34,737 nt of DNA from the NCBI GenBank assembly GCA_002496845.1, contig DALQ01000037.1, positions 1-34,737 on the forward strand. Reading direction: 5' to 3'. This DNA is from Euryarchaeota archaeon UBA495 (GTDB taxonomy: Archaea > Thermoplasmatota > Poseidoniia > Poseidoniales > Poseidoniaceae). Each line of letters starts with the position of its first letter. The stretch's first letter is position 1. Made by a program: the position numbers and the translations under genes. The notes beneath the pieces are model-generated. The model was not told where the DNA came from, ran no database searches, and was given only the letters and a program-made list of their open reading frames with translations. This document shows, in pieces, positions 12,201 to 17,365 of the stretch.

Positions 12201-14479
12201 TCAGGCCCGATGCCGGCATCGAGGTCAACCACTTCATCCGACGTTTCGAACACGGTCTCTTCGACCCAACGGTTGTTGTGGTACACGGCCATGAGCACGG
12301 ACGATGCATCGTCATCGGTGTAGACGATGACCGGGCACGCGTCGTCGTCGGCGAGGACCTTCACGTGACGCGCGGCGTCCGCAGTGTCCACCTCAATCTG
12401 CGCCTGCATGCCCGCACCCAAACAATCGCTGTACGTGTATGGGTCGTTCAACTTGAGTTGAACGTCGTCCGTCGGAATCATGTCCGAAGAACTGTCACCC
12501 AAGGTCTCGGTGTTGCCGTAACCGAGGCGACCTTGATCAGAGACGCCCCAGCACTGGACCTGAGGATCGGTGTCGCTGACGTCGGACAAACGCATCAAGC
12601 ATGCGAAGCGGTCCCCCACTTCGAAGGCCATCAGGCCGCCGACATCAAGGCCCATGCCCAAGGCAGGAAGGCTTGAGCCCATCTCGCCTGAACCGTCGCC
12701 TCGGTGCTGGTCGCTGCCCGCCGTGGCGATGCCAAGTTGACCGTCACCGTTGCCGCCCCAGCACTTGACGATGCCCGCGGTGCTGCTTGTCTCGACCACG
12801 CTGCACACATGATTGCGCCCGGCGTCGAGGGTCTTCGTGCCGGAAGCATAGGTGGAACCGAGGTCGATGGCGCTTAGGGCGCTGACGCTTTCCCCGTTGT
12901 CGTCACCAAAGTCGGCGGTGTTTCCTTGGCCGAGTTGGCCCACGTCGTTGCGACCCCAGCAGCGAATGGATTCGTCGCTGAACACCGCACAGGTGAATCC
13001 GTCCCCGGCGGTCAAGGACGTGACGTTGAGGCCCGTGGGCAGGCTGATGTTGACCAGGTTGCTGCCCATCTCGCCGGCGCCGTCGCCGATCGTCGTGCTG
13101 TGCCCCAGGCCCAACTGGCCGTAGGTGTTGTCGCCCCAACAGGCCACGTCACCGGTGCCGTACAGCACACAGGAGTGGTCCCATCCAAGTGCAAGCGAGC
13201 GCACGGTGGTGCCTGCAGGCAAATCCACCAAAGCGAGACCGTCTCCGACCTCGTCGGCCGCATCGCCTAGGAAGGTGGTGTTGCCTGTTCCGAGTTGGCC
13301 GTGGGCGTTGTCGCCCCAACAACCGACGCTGCCGTCGTCGAAGACCGCACAGGTGTGGTTCCAACCGGCTTCGATGTGCGTGGCGTGGCGGCCCGCGGGG
13401 AGGGGCCAATCGGGCATCACTGACGCATCTTCGAGGTACGCGTCGCCGATGGCCCCGTCATCGTCCCAGCCGTACCCGAGCAGGTTGACTTGGCCCACGC
13501 AAAGGGGCATGCCGTCAGACGTCGTGGTGGTCAGCAGATAGCAGGTATGGCGGCCACCTGCAGAGACGGCGGTGGCAAAGGTGGACGTCGGGAAGTTGAC
13601 GTAGGGCAAATCTTGGCCCATCTCTTCGGCTTCATCGCCCATGTTTTCGATGTGACCTTGACCAAGTTGGCCGACGTTGTTGGCGCCCCAGCATTTTGCG
13701 TCGCCGTCCGAGGTCAGGACGCACGCATGATCGCTACCAAGCGACATGACGGTGGAGGCGTTCGGAGCCGTGACCGAAAACTCGTGCAGCAGCCAAAAGC
13801 CGCCCGCACTGTAGGGTCCGGATGCGATGCTCACGTCCAGGCTGAGGGACACCGTGCTCACACCCGCAGGCACGAGAAGGCTCGCCGTGCCCTCTCGGAT
13901 GTTGGTGTAATACACGCCGCTGTGGTCGATGCTTGTGGAGGTCACCACCGAACCGGACTGAAGCACGTCAATGTGAAGTTCGGACGCGTTCCAGTTTTGA
14001 TTCTGCGTCACGTATCCGAAGGTGAGCTGAGCGGCGAACGGCAGGTCAAGGCTCAGGTTGGCCGTCGACGTCGCGAAGGTCGCCTGACCCGTCTCCAAAC
14101 GGTTGGTGAAGGTGAGGCTGCCCGCGGTGTCCACGTCATGATTGCTCTGCATGTGCTGGCTGTTGAACCAGTTTCCATTCTGGTTGTATTTTACGCCCGT
14201 GTCCCATGGACCGAAGCCCTCGAATCCGTTTTCATCCTCCCAAAAGGTCCAGTCGCTAAGATCGCCGGAACGAATGTCCGCATCAAGGCTGGGGAACACA
14301 TCCGTCGAAAAGGTGGCCATTGGACCGTCCGTGGTCGTCGCAAGAGGCTCGACGGGCGTCGATTCCCCGTCGTTCATCCAATAGCCGGATTGGAAGTAAC
14401 CGGCCTGGCCCATGAGGACCATCAACACGACGAGCAACATGGCTCGCCGGGTCGTGAAGGGAGAGGCTGCGCTGGACAT
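203..14479 (-). CDS. Giant secreted, membrane-anchored RCC1 / TSP3 / putative-Ig repeat protein (4,758 aa)
   Basis: The start is the ATG at 14479; it is followed by two Arg and a hydrophobic stretch (residues about 11-27) that reads as a signal peptide. Modules in order, with approximate residues: first RCC1 set of seven blades (243-667); a sialidase-like stretch with one Asp-box, STDGGESW (near 827); second RCC1 set of seven (929-1304); a TSP3-like Asp array (1435-1486); a divergent RCC1 region interrupted by other beta-rich sequence (1490-2540); a TSP3 array (2565-2680); beta-rich sequence; one putative-Ig domain near 3110; a long beta-propeller-like stretch (3180-3750); seven more putative-Ig domains mixed with three TSP3 arrays (3760-4690); one membrane segment (4707-4730); and a short, very acidic cytoplasmic tail. 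RCC1 and putative-Ig modules bind ligands or scaffold; TSP3 repeats bind calcium. Many NxS/T sequons suit an exported archaeal glycoprotein. The actual role is unknown; surface adhesion or matrix is my inference. No frameshift was seen across 14 kb. Confidence 0.93.
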   Translation of the reverse strand: MSSAASPFTTRRAMLLVVLMVLMGQAGYFQSGYWMNDGESTPVEPLATTTDGPMATFSTDVFPSLDADIRSGDLSDWTFWEDENGFEGFGPWDTGVKYNQNGNWFNSQHMQSNHDVDTAGSLTFTNRLETGQATFATSTANLSLDLPFAAQLTFGYVTQNQNWNASELHIDVLQSGSVVTSTSIDHSGVYYTNIREGTASLLVPAGVSTVSLSLDVSIASGPYSAGGFWLLHEFSVTAPNASTVMSLGSDHACVLTSDGDAKCWGANNVGQLGQGHIENMGDEAEEMGQDLPYVNFPTSTFATAVSAGGRHTCYLLTTTTSDGMPLCVGQVNLLGYGWDDDGAIGDAYLEDASVMPDWPLPAGRHATHIEAGWNHTCAVFDDGSVGCWGDNAHGQLGTGNTTFLGDAADEVGDGLALVDLPAGTTVRSLALGWDHSCVLYGTGDVACWGDNTYGQLGLGHSTTIGDGAGEMGSNLVNISLPTGLNVTSLTAGDGFTCAVFSDESIRCWGRNDVGQLGQGNTADFGDDNGESVSALSAIDLGSTYASGTKTLDAGRNHVCSVVETSSTAGIVKCWGGNGDGQLGIATAGSDQHRGDGSGEMGSSLPALGMGLDVGGLMAFEVGDRFACLMRLSDVSDTDPQVQCWGVSDQGRLGYGNTETLGDSSSDMIPTDDVQLKLNDPYTYSDCLGAGMQAQIEVDTADAARHVKVLADDDACPVIVYTDDDASSVLMAVYHNNRWVEETVFETSDEVVDLDAGIGPDGRVHVAWVQTSSTSTNDVYHASKSMGQWSSNSVFFGLDQVGMLLYPDGGIELVMIADTSNYIRSSLSTDGGESWGLEISRDYGSTAAWSDLNVAIDGDGVAYASYNVDGTLRVISRPAGGDGVGADDWTAHVDVRSDLSDDGDVERQSLVSSVGSLGGMLSVSLTNASALAYANNKVATGNAQSCGILANGSLMCWGGGDQWGAQGNGLASNSNLQSPSWVDLGAGLTAESVAFGQHYGCAVLSDGSLKCWGKNDDGQIGDGTSADKHSPVAVSLGAGRTADAVAMGNAHTCALLDNGSVQCWGDDTWGDLGNGAGVTDRLSPSEYVDFGAGRTAVALDVGTDHSCAVLDNGSLMCWGRDHKGQLGNGGTTTADQHSPVFVDLGTGRTAIAVSTGHIHTCAILDNGSLKCWGSDDDGRLGNGAVTGDQPSPVLVDLGTGRTAVAVVAAMYNTCAILDDGSVKCWGGDSYGQLGNGASITANQPSPVSVNLGTGFGAVAINMFSLHTCAILADTSMKCWGVDATGTLGNGAGTTTQHGPTIVVGSHTWDVTTTASSASADTAGDATVSACLDGWSSCTTASDWTVDASLSGINSTTMDMVTDLDQVHHLVHNTSTGTVLRSVGPAGTLSQANTIWPHGIEEVSLALTSQGTLFAAVRNASDGHLWLVREEAVGGLGLSVDLDGDGWLGLDEMACGTDPNDATSTPTDADGDGICDADDDVDDDVHPRGTRTVALGDGFGCAITGDVHLSLTQPAVVCWGENGDDQLGSSVASALSSSSQTFGYGVDLPNWSVAVDLDAGERHACTVTTDGDVYCWGANDHGQLGRNTSYASALPGLVALQDDVRALGVATGNNHTCIHDQRGDVWCWGSNLEGGLGKHVAANPGGVVHVDTELTPWLVSSWRGSVSANNRFSVFEHGIDKVSLSRISCCNHVNVYNSEVDFTLPMDATLVLNLTALNAQLGLELTLGGQTLAAVSQTSNEQINISIDLERGTHTLQAEWSTRTNSYPTVLNRLSLRAAVHGIDVVEGAAYSVANSTMPVMQLTDVNPTSDLNAGPNRTCATDVEGSTTCWTGYTPSTNLPRSPTTEWQGLIDNASTASGCGFTYTSNSVPDPLDGTPVLPIGASTSNGHVTMANHTTLPVDCSGLRVGKATVSGVTYSNWEDLHLVPVEVGRSYLIEALTTDRHNAGSSNVIYGQTKISVYDSSSGSVKDRIGSSATGSGPENQLVHSVSWNDPSMLVIGVKTNQNGHGLLEYTLKVTEVGDMLPTAVARSAVTSELTSITTTPPATTTTSSSSSNSDALLGTADVGPKQTCSIPLDGVGLACESQSQDHSTWNLVYEDVQNRTRSLSIGATSACAILNGTLSCWGNETTGVLGNGGSLTSSSATPVAVSLPSGWVPVAVEVSDYDQRACAVLRNAADTHRVYCWGSDTYGGLGNGGGLGPDLGAPSTSVNLYSSALELDAPTFELDRQPWDVAELVASGTTGMPCVRSHEGLVKCWNDDPAYLDWELLDAPNEMGANMPFVDLGTEVYATDLTQIHINFNYPTTTCALLENGTVTCWGWAIWAGVSANINGYGQNQNHIRADGDARHVVGSGTPSGVLTDVVGIAQSCALLADGSVRCWSPSNGRSHFEVDLAGARIVSLHEGFANGAAQVCAIHASLVRATCFDVTSSGGTINHIVLTDADGLHDVLSDVGVEYTLRGPLELTEDGAVLDLPVLKPGSLALDHGGVLCGIGPESSPECVDGSRGSSVFGGRIVQMDGPCVLRLDAEVLCLGGEPGLLGAAGELTDGSSITVEVALNYGTVNLDLRNHDTDGDGVKDLWDDDDDDDGVLDHEDAFPRDECASIDTDRDGHPDALVNGCTTFLIEDADDDNDGWSDLDEVSCGTHPLLNTRLPGDLDGDGTCDALDADMDGDGWDDADERMCSPQGVVLRDLPPADIDVNRGAVFLGGPRMDTPMFAAEAEGFGTYVFDLTEDDPMATGQRYAGWSSNDKGMRVADFGAFAAVTDYEWAGSNNKFTRTTLLHYDGSVPDVDTHRSAPLNPGQIMAPFMTSTGEVNWRGSNFLQDGNAHQRSVTNTGDYPVQVLRLPNGDLLLLESNDHPATQGFGTLKSIFDVQVSLQRWNETFDDFDIDATPYTLPTSLTSRTSYSNAPGKMVMDGQGNVHWVVPTASNSLIVYEHVVINETSPFVHNVGSVTGGYAHSYPTPNSFGLDWTPAGGVRLSYMLSNRSIGLAELNASASPVVSVLPGGPLSWTSISTIGHATDDAGLSTVVVTTANSDSQPVKVFQPVLRTDPAADPTWTPADANGDGTCDASQGAMLHFNEDDLTFEVDRASNAEPIPFGGYAVTGVTALSGLPNGLVLNPTTGAISGTPTVPMPEGVNVTLRIASNGATVDLVVTLRVFEAALVNAPDKGPLYSNSIQKASHVITSSDGRLYTLTTQQSGTDSFGRSIHSSDLVLTAYRPGGSNVVNWTSAISTYGSTRPLDLALDANGDPLVLFNAPSGSSAPAHVVEFANSEQNIAFADSCTTLYSTETVCDDWFYAPKLVLAAFGQEGLVRWTQHHEHPAGNGTSTKFSDNSGNRLAWGRYWAHGNANPMTNTMTMVDEHISVSDDGSIALAIQFCSTLNYIGTFGGHAIITDTTSGYCDSSTSAHMPSMMLSKLTSDGEVEWVKLSNAWSSSSNDKPDFQRLDLDRTSNGSMLLSYVSVQSHGWDDLPLPDADPSFSLSQSSLTLDRYGDHYMVMFDTNGSAMWYQHDGLNQEYVRYNQMVLDDDSIVVVRSTPEGAATGVYLDAGVTNTTAGLPSGSDVDGALTYNASTMPAHPLHMFHFRASDGARLGVDALQGADLQNGLDSTVDLGEGTHYMDVRGIDDGQRVYVYSNTRASSSENRLDFFVVEGNGTVVSSAAAMFDDPGNDWSDMRYSSYIRLDAAGLPMILLDKYYGTSNNDPQPITWQYVDGRQVDGIVASVLRFSSGMGHTAEHDPKPLGTNYIRYPDLATKTPSSASDLGETWSLVGLNGSTWLPNGLTFNSATGAIGFATTSATFTPVPYWLNMSVDGRTFSHQIMLGRMHLQVGFDLPDTFTATRGAPTAVHATALTGSGLQPARVSPDLPSGLSLLSNGSIVGTPSGNLTATTYVVEVCNDWNDCEREVIVLEILEPLPDITYGGNNSLWFPRDSIVNEDPVNLGGAVETWSMSGTLPMGLSFDNLSGRITGTAILIQNTTSVNITATNNAGSFTVQVNVTVPGAGIALVFPASNLSLVNGTTMQNFGGQTTGETPASWAITPSLPLGLHLGSTNGTIYGTPTVFAAAANHTVTVTSISGATASYVLNIEVLEPVEQITLTLPLTSLDLTNNSAMQPFTGQTSGDAAVLWNVTPDLPTGLNFGTSNGTLWGTPTNVSGPVVYTITAYTASGANDSATLTITISADFDNDGIPDHVDPDDDNDGVLDGAEEAGCSLDPDCDDDGYGDGVDAFPVDPTEWVDTDNDGIGNNADDDDDGDGWTETEETECGNHSDLDAMDRPGDLDNDGLCDALDDVDDRPIYLVLTETELLLPVNATMAPFEVLQFGADVRSWNVTPDLPLGLTIDSEGRISGIPTVVSNLAVYTINASNDLNWATVNLSIAVLDEDADFDNDGLPDAVDPDDDNDGWSDVDEAQCGPTDPFDAEDMPDDSDNDGICDLLDDVSDLQITVTHEPRELHLTVNVTMTPVEANVTGGDVITWTAMGELPAGLSLDAQNGTISGTPTEVVADVLVQIEANNSKHSTTTWVLITVHEDTDADGIANIMDDDDDNDGWLDSEEAVCATDPLDANGVPSDLDGDGTCDRADPDIDGDGWANVQEQFCSTDPRDTDDMPSDTDGDGICNLVDTDDDNDGWADTTEAVCETSPIASSEFPSDFDGDLTCDLIDPDDDNDGVIDQEDAFPFDAGEWVDRNSDGLGDNAHPLTVMDKMKLNPEISIVAIGSLAAMLSATMAFLFGRSKIRDQFDDDQGWEEEEDDYDDWEFQE
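420..3200 (-). repeat. Seven putative-Ig (He_PIG) modules interleaved with three TSP3 arrays
   Basis: The He_PIG signature, LPxGLxxxxxxGxIxGTPT, can be read seven times between about 1,000 and 3,200, and an eighth copy sits apart near 5,120. TSP3 arrays lie at about 1,570-1,930, 1,170-1,340 and 420-890; the last leads into the membrane anchor. This forms a calcium-stiffened stalk next to the cell membrane. Confidence 0.8.
6445..6790 (-). repeat. TSP3-like calcium-binding Asp repeats, block 2
   Basis: About five DxDxDG units follow one another, including a run of seven consecutive Asp encoded near 6,725-6,745. Several units carry the Glu-x-x-Cys-Gly-Thr-type segment seen in the other blocks. 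The block separates the decayed RCC1 region from the central beta-rich region. Confidence 0.8.
6880..10010 (-). repeat. Decayed RCC1 region with conserved Cys pairs
   Basis: About thirteen blade-like units can be picked out by their Cys...Cys pair. Only some keep the full CWG, for example near 9,600-9,950, 8,120, 7,950 and 7,550. The later ones have lost the Trp-Gly and the GQLG turn. Other beta-rich sequence separates the units, including a Thr/Ser-rich linker near 8,300-8,370. The number of propellers cannot be settled by eye. Confidence 0.55.
10024..10176 (-). repeat. TSP3-like calcium-binding Asp repeats, block 1
   Basis: The encoded sequence shows DLDGDGW, an acidic segment with CGTDP, then DADGDGICD and a run of Asp. 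This DxDxDG pattern with a Cys pair is characteristic of thrombospondin type 3-like repeats, which coordinate calcium and often stiffen linkers between domains. Here it separates the second RCC1 propeller from the decayed one. Confidence 0.8.
10570..11695 (-). repeat. Second RCC1 beta-propeller, seven blades
   Basis: Seven blades of about 50 residues, more alike than those of the first set. The consensus is close to CAILDNGSLKCWG, then GQLGNG, then PV.VDLGTGRTAVAV. The similarity shows in the DNA as imperfect direct repeats about 150 bp apart, which points to recent internal duplication or gene conversion. The set is separated from the first propeller by a sialidase-like stretch at about 11,700-12,440. 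Confidence 0.85.
12480..13752 (-). repeat. First RCC1 beta-propeller, seven blades
   Basis: Seven successive blades of about 55-65 residues can be read. Each has a Cys, then a second Cys followed by Trp-Gly (CWG) 10-18 residues later, then a GQLG-type turn. Blade 2 is the weakest: its second Cys is followed by Val-Gly and the GQLG turn is poor. Blades 6 and 7 have longer Cys-to-Cys loops. Seven is the count needed to close an RCC1 propeller. The paired cysteines are absent from eukaryotic RCC1 but suit disulfides in an extracellular version. Confidence 0.85.
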
Positions 14480-14516
14480 GTTCTGAAAGAAACGTTCAAG
14501 CCAATGAGCCTTTCAA

Positions 14517-14530
14517 CCTATCATGATAGG
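14517..14530. promoter_or_regulatory. Perfect 14-bp palindrome in the divergent spacer; candidate operator
   Basis: CCTATCATGATAGG is its own reverse complement. It lies in the 56-bp spacer between the giant gene (starts 14479, minus) and the Bat-type regulator (starts 14536, plus), ending 5 bases before the regulator's GTG. Its TATCATGATA core could also act as a TATA-like element for the leftward gene, 38-51 bases upstream of its ATG. A site here could let the regulator control itself and its neighbour. Confidence 0.5.
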
Positions 14531-14535
14531 GGGCT

Positions 14536-15204
14536 GTGATTCTCGTGAAGGTCCCCCTGCGCCACATCACCGTTGACATGGACATCGTTCAGGGTGCAAG
14601 CCTTCCGGGCATCCGCGTGGTGGAGGCCGCCGACCACATCGAAGTGCTTTCCAGCCTTGGTGCAAACGGCGAAGGAATGGACCTTGTTGTGGAGATCTCC
14701 TTCAACAAGGGCAAAGATGTCGAAGACATTCCACCCGAGAGTTCGCTTAAGGTGCGCGCCGTCCATTCACGGACCGGCCGACACATCGTCGCCACCGTCC
14801 ATGCGACTGGCCCGCTCATGAGCCTGCTGACCGCCACCGAAGGATGCTGGCTTTCTCGCCCGACATACCTCAATCGTACGACCGGACTCCGCATCACCAT
14901 CTCAGGAACTGCAGACGGTGTGCGCGCCTACCGGAAAGGCATGGACTCATTGGTGCCTGGAAACTTGAGGCTCAGGATATCCCAGTCACAACCCGGCATG
15001 GGTGGCGTGGGGCCAAAGTTGTCCCCACGGCGCCGAGAGGTCTTGGAAACCGCACAAAAACTGGGGTATTACGACACACCTCGCCGGACATCGCAACGTG
15101 AGCTGGCGGACCACCTGAACATCCGGCAGGCCACGGTGGCTGAACACCTTCAACGCGCAGAACGAGACTTGATCATGCACTGGATCGAACAAAACAGCCA
15201 ATGA
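14536..15204 (+). CDS. Bat-type (HTH_10) transcriptional regulator, 222 aa
   Basis: The C-terminal residues 162-213 match the bacterio-opsin-activator HTH family: LSPRRREVLETAQKLGYYD, then TSQRELADHL, then QATVAEHLQRAERDL, the usual order of first helix, helix 2 and recognition helix. The N-terminal 150 residues are alpha/beta and are probably a sensor or dimer domain; no ligand can be named. The start is GTG at 14536, with another in-frame GTG at 14545; neither has a clear Shine-Dalgarno. I prefer 14536 because the first strand then stays complete. The gene is divergent from the giant surface protein across 56 bp and ends base-to-base against lysE. Regulation of the giant gene is inferred from position only. 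Confidence 0.85.
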   Translation: MILVKVPLRHITVDMDIVQGASLPGIRVVEAADHIEVLSSLGANGEGMDLVVEISFNKGKDVEDIPPESSLKVRAVHSRTGRHIVATVHATGPLMSLLTATEGCWLSRPTYLNRTTGLRITISGTADGVRAYRKGMDSLVPGNLRLRISQSQPGMGGVGPKLSPRRREVLETAQKLGYYDTPRRTSQRELADHLNIRQATVAEHLQRAERDLIMHWIEQNSQ

Positions 15205-15855
15205 TCAAGGGCCACGTAGGCCAAGCGCGACCAAAAGAAGCGTCACAAGAACACCAAGCACGACCAACACACGACGGCCCCGTACATCGTCGCGCAGCAC
15301 GTTGGTCAAGCGACCGCCTCCCACGCTCCACATGCTCATCGCGGCCACGCCACCGGTGCACGTGAGGGAGGCGATGAGCAACATGCCCCAAAGGCCACCG
15401 CCGAAACCGTCCAACGCTTGACGCATGATGGTGATGACCAACGCCCATTCCTTGCCGTTGACGAACTGCATCATCACGCCGGTGCGGAAACCCAACCTGG
15501 GGACGGTGCCGTCCTGCAAGCGGAGCAGCGATTCTAATCCCTCATCGTCCATGGCCTCTCGAATGGAAGCGGGCTTGAGCGTCAACAAACGAAAGGCGAT
15601 GAGCCCGAGGAAGAGCAAACCAAACCAATGCAAGGCCACCCAGAGGAGGCTACCTTCGTTCACCTGTTCCACGAGCATGCCACTCACCAGGTGAACGGAC
15701 AGGAAACCGACCAGCATGCCAGCGATGAGCACCACGTTCGAACGGGCTCCGTGCACACCTGCGTGAACCACGCACGTGACGTTGTTCGGACCAGGCGTGA
15801 CCAAGCCGATGGCCAGAACGGTCAAGACGGTGAGGAGTGCCTCGGTCTCGACCAT
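15205..15855 (-). CDS. LysE/RhtB-family amino-acid exporter, 216 aa
   Basis: This is an integral membrane protein of about six segments. The N-terminal GLVTPGPNN is the family's conserved PGP motif, and RTGVMMQFVNGKEWAL matches the segment that usually reads G.l.nl.NPK in LysE proteins. Members export amino acids or related metabolites; the substrate cannot be read from sequence. The length is typical. The start is ATG at 15855 with no clear Shine-Dalgarno. It lies 57 bp downstream of glutamate dehydrogenase on the same strand, so the two may be co-transcribed. The spacer contains CCCCTAGAGGGG (15889-15900), a weak hairpin. The stop codon abuts that of the convergent regulator gene, forming TGATCA. 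Confidence 0.85.
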   Translation of the reverse strand: MVETEALLTVLTVLAIGLVTPGPNNVTCVVHAGVHGARSNVVLIAGMLVGFLSVHLVSGMLVEQVNEGSLLWVALHWFGLLFLGLIAFRLLTLKPASIREAMDDEGLESLLRLQDGTVPRLGFRTGVMMQFVNGKEWALVITIMRQALDGFGGGLWGMLLIASLTCTGGVAAMSMWSVGGGRLTNVLRDDVRGRRVLVVLGVLVTLLLVALGLRGP

Positions 15856-15912
15856 GACAAGCCACGCAAGTCCTTGCTTCTCATGCTTCCCCTAGAGGGG
15901 TGCTGGAAAACG

Positions 15913-17265
15913 TCACACGACGCCTTGAGCGATCATTGCGTCGGCCACCTTGCGGAAGCCGGCCACGTTCGCACCGAACACGTAGTCGCCTTCGCGGCCG
16001 TATTCCTTGGCGGCGGCCGCGGCGCTCTCATGGATGCCGATCATGATCTTCTCGAGGCGCTCGTCCACTTCCTCACGAGTCCACGACAAGCGGAGCGAGT
16101 TCTGGGACATCTCGAGGCCAGAGGTCGCAACGCCACCGGCGTTGCTGGCCTTGCCGGGTGCGAAGAGCACGCCAGCGTTCTGGAAGGCGGTCACGGCTTC
16201 GGGCGTGCAAGGCATGTTGGCACCCTCAGCGACCGCGATGACGCTGTTCTTGACGAGCATCGCGGCTTCTTCGCCGTTGATTTCATTCTGGGTCGCGCAA
16301 GGGAGCGCGACGTCGACGTTGACGCCCCACAGGCCGTTGAGGGAGGGTTCGGGCTGGGACGCGGTGTAAGTGACGCCGGCGTGGTTGGCCATCTCGGAGA
16401 TGCGGCCGCGACGGTTGTTCTTCAGGTCCATGATCTCGGCGAGCATGGCGCGGTCGATGCCGCCAGGCACGTGAATCCAGCCGCTGGAGTCGGACATGGT
16501 CACGGGCTTTCCACCGAGGTCGAGGACCTTCTCGGCGGCGAACTGTGCGACGTTTCCGGAGCCGGAGATGGCCACGGTGGCGCCCTCGAAGGACTTGCCC
16601 TTCGTGGCGAGCATCTCACGGGCGAAGTACACGCAGCCGTAGCCGGTGGCTTCGGGACGGATGAGCGAGCCACCGTAGTCGAGGCCCTTGCCGGTCAGGA
16701 CGCCGGCCTCGAAGTCGTTGCGGAGCTTGCGGTACATACCGAACATGTAGCCGATTTCGCGACCGCCAACGCCGATGTCGCCCGCGGGCACGTCGAGGTT
16801 GTGGCCAATGTGGCGCCAGAGTTCCATCATGAAGGCCTGGCAGAAGCGCATGACCTCGGCGTCGGACTTGCCCTTCGGGTTGAAGTCCGAACCACCTTTG
16901 CCGCCGCCCATCGCAAGGCCGGTCAGGCTGTTCTTGAAAATCTGCTCAAAGGCGAGGAACTTGAGGATCGACGCGTTCACCGAGGGGTGGAAACGCAGAC
17001 CGCCCTTGTAGGGACCAATCGCGCCGTTGAACTGAATGCGGAAGCCACGGTTGACCTGCAGGTCGCCGTTGTCGTCCATCCAGGACACGCGGAATTGGAT
17101 CATGCGCTCCGGCTCAGCGATGCGCTTGACCACGTCGGCGTAGTGAGGGTGCTTTTCGAGCACCGGCTCGAGGCTTTCGAGCACTTCCCACACCGCTTGG
17201 TGGAATTCTGGTTGGTCTGGGTCGCGTTGCTTCACGGATTCGAAGACGTCGTGGACGATGCTCAT
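15913..17265 (-). CDS. gdhA: NADP-type glutamate dehydrogenase, 450 aa
   Basis: It interconverts 2-oxoglutarate plus ammonium with glutamate using NADP(H), the main ammonium-assimilating reaction when glutamine is not limiting. Visible family motifs are IGPYKGGLRFHPSVN, GLAMGGGKGGSDFNPKGKSD with the active-site Lys, PAGDIGVGGREIGYM, and the Rossmann segment ISGSGNVAQFAAEKVLDLGG followed by SDSSG, as in NADP-specific hexameric enzymes. About 450 residues is the standard length. I chose ATG at 17265 because AAGGTGA lies five bases upstream; an in-frame GTG at 17274 falls inside that Shine-Dalgarno. A LysE-type exporter follows. The 100-bp upstream spacer includes TTAGAAA near 17,310, a possible TATA element. 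Confidence 0.95.
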   Translation of the reverse strand: MSIVHDVFESVKQRDPDQPEFHQAVWEVLESLEPVLEKHPHYADVVKRIAEPERMIQFRVSWMDDNGDLQVNRGFRIQFNGAIGPYKGGLRFHPSVNASILKFLAFEQIFKNSLTGLAMGGGKGGSDFNPKGKSDAEVMRFCQAFMMELWRHIGHNLDVPAGDIGVGGREIGYMFGMYRKLRNDFEAGVLTGKGLDYGGSLIRPEATGYGCVYFAREMLATKGKSFEGATVAISGSGNVAQFAAEKVLDLGGKPVTMSDSSGWIHVPGGIDRAMLAEIMDLKNNRRGRISEMANHAGVTYTASQPEPSLNGLWGVNVDVALPCATQNEINGEEAAMLVKNSVIAVAEGANMPCTPEAVTAFQNAGVLFAPGKASNAGGVATSGLEMSQNSLRLSWTREEVDERLEKIMIGIHESAAAAAKEYGREGDYVFGANVAGFRKVADAMIAQGVV

Positions 17266-17270
17266 GGGGG

Positions 17271-17277
17271 TCACCTT
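17271..17277 (-). promoter_or_regulatory. Ribosome binding site of gdhA
   Basis: On the minus strand AAGGTGA is followed by five C and then ATG. It pairs with the 3' end of archaeal 16S rRNA (complement of GGAGGTGA) and fixes the start at 17265 instead of the GTG at 17274. It is the clearest Shine-Dalgarno in the window. Confidence 0.65.
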
Positions 17278-17365
17278 CAGGTTGCGTCAAGCGACCCTCA
17301 GACCGTTTCTAACCGTTGCCCCGGCCTGCACATACAACACGGACACTGCGTGATGCGAATCGGCG

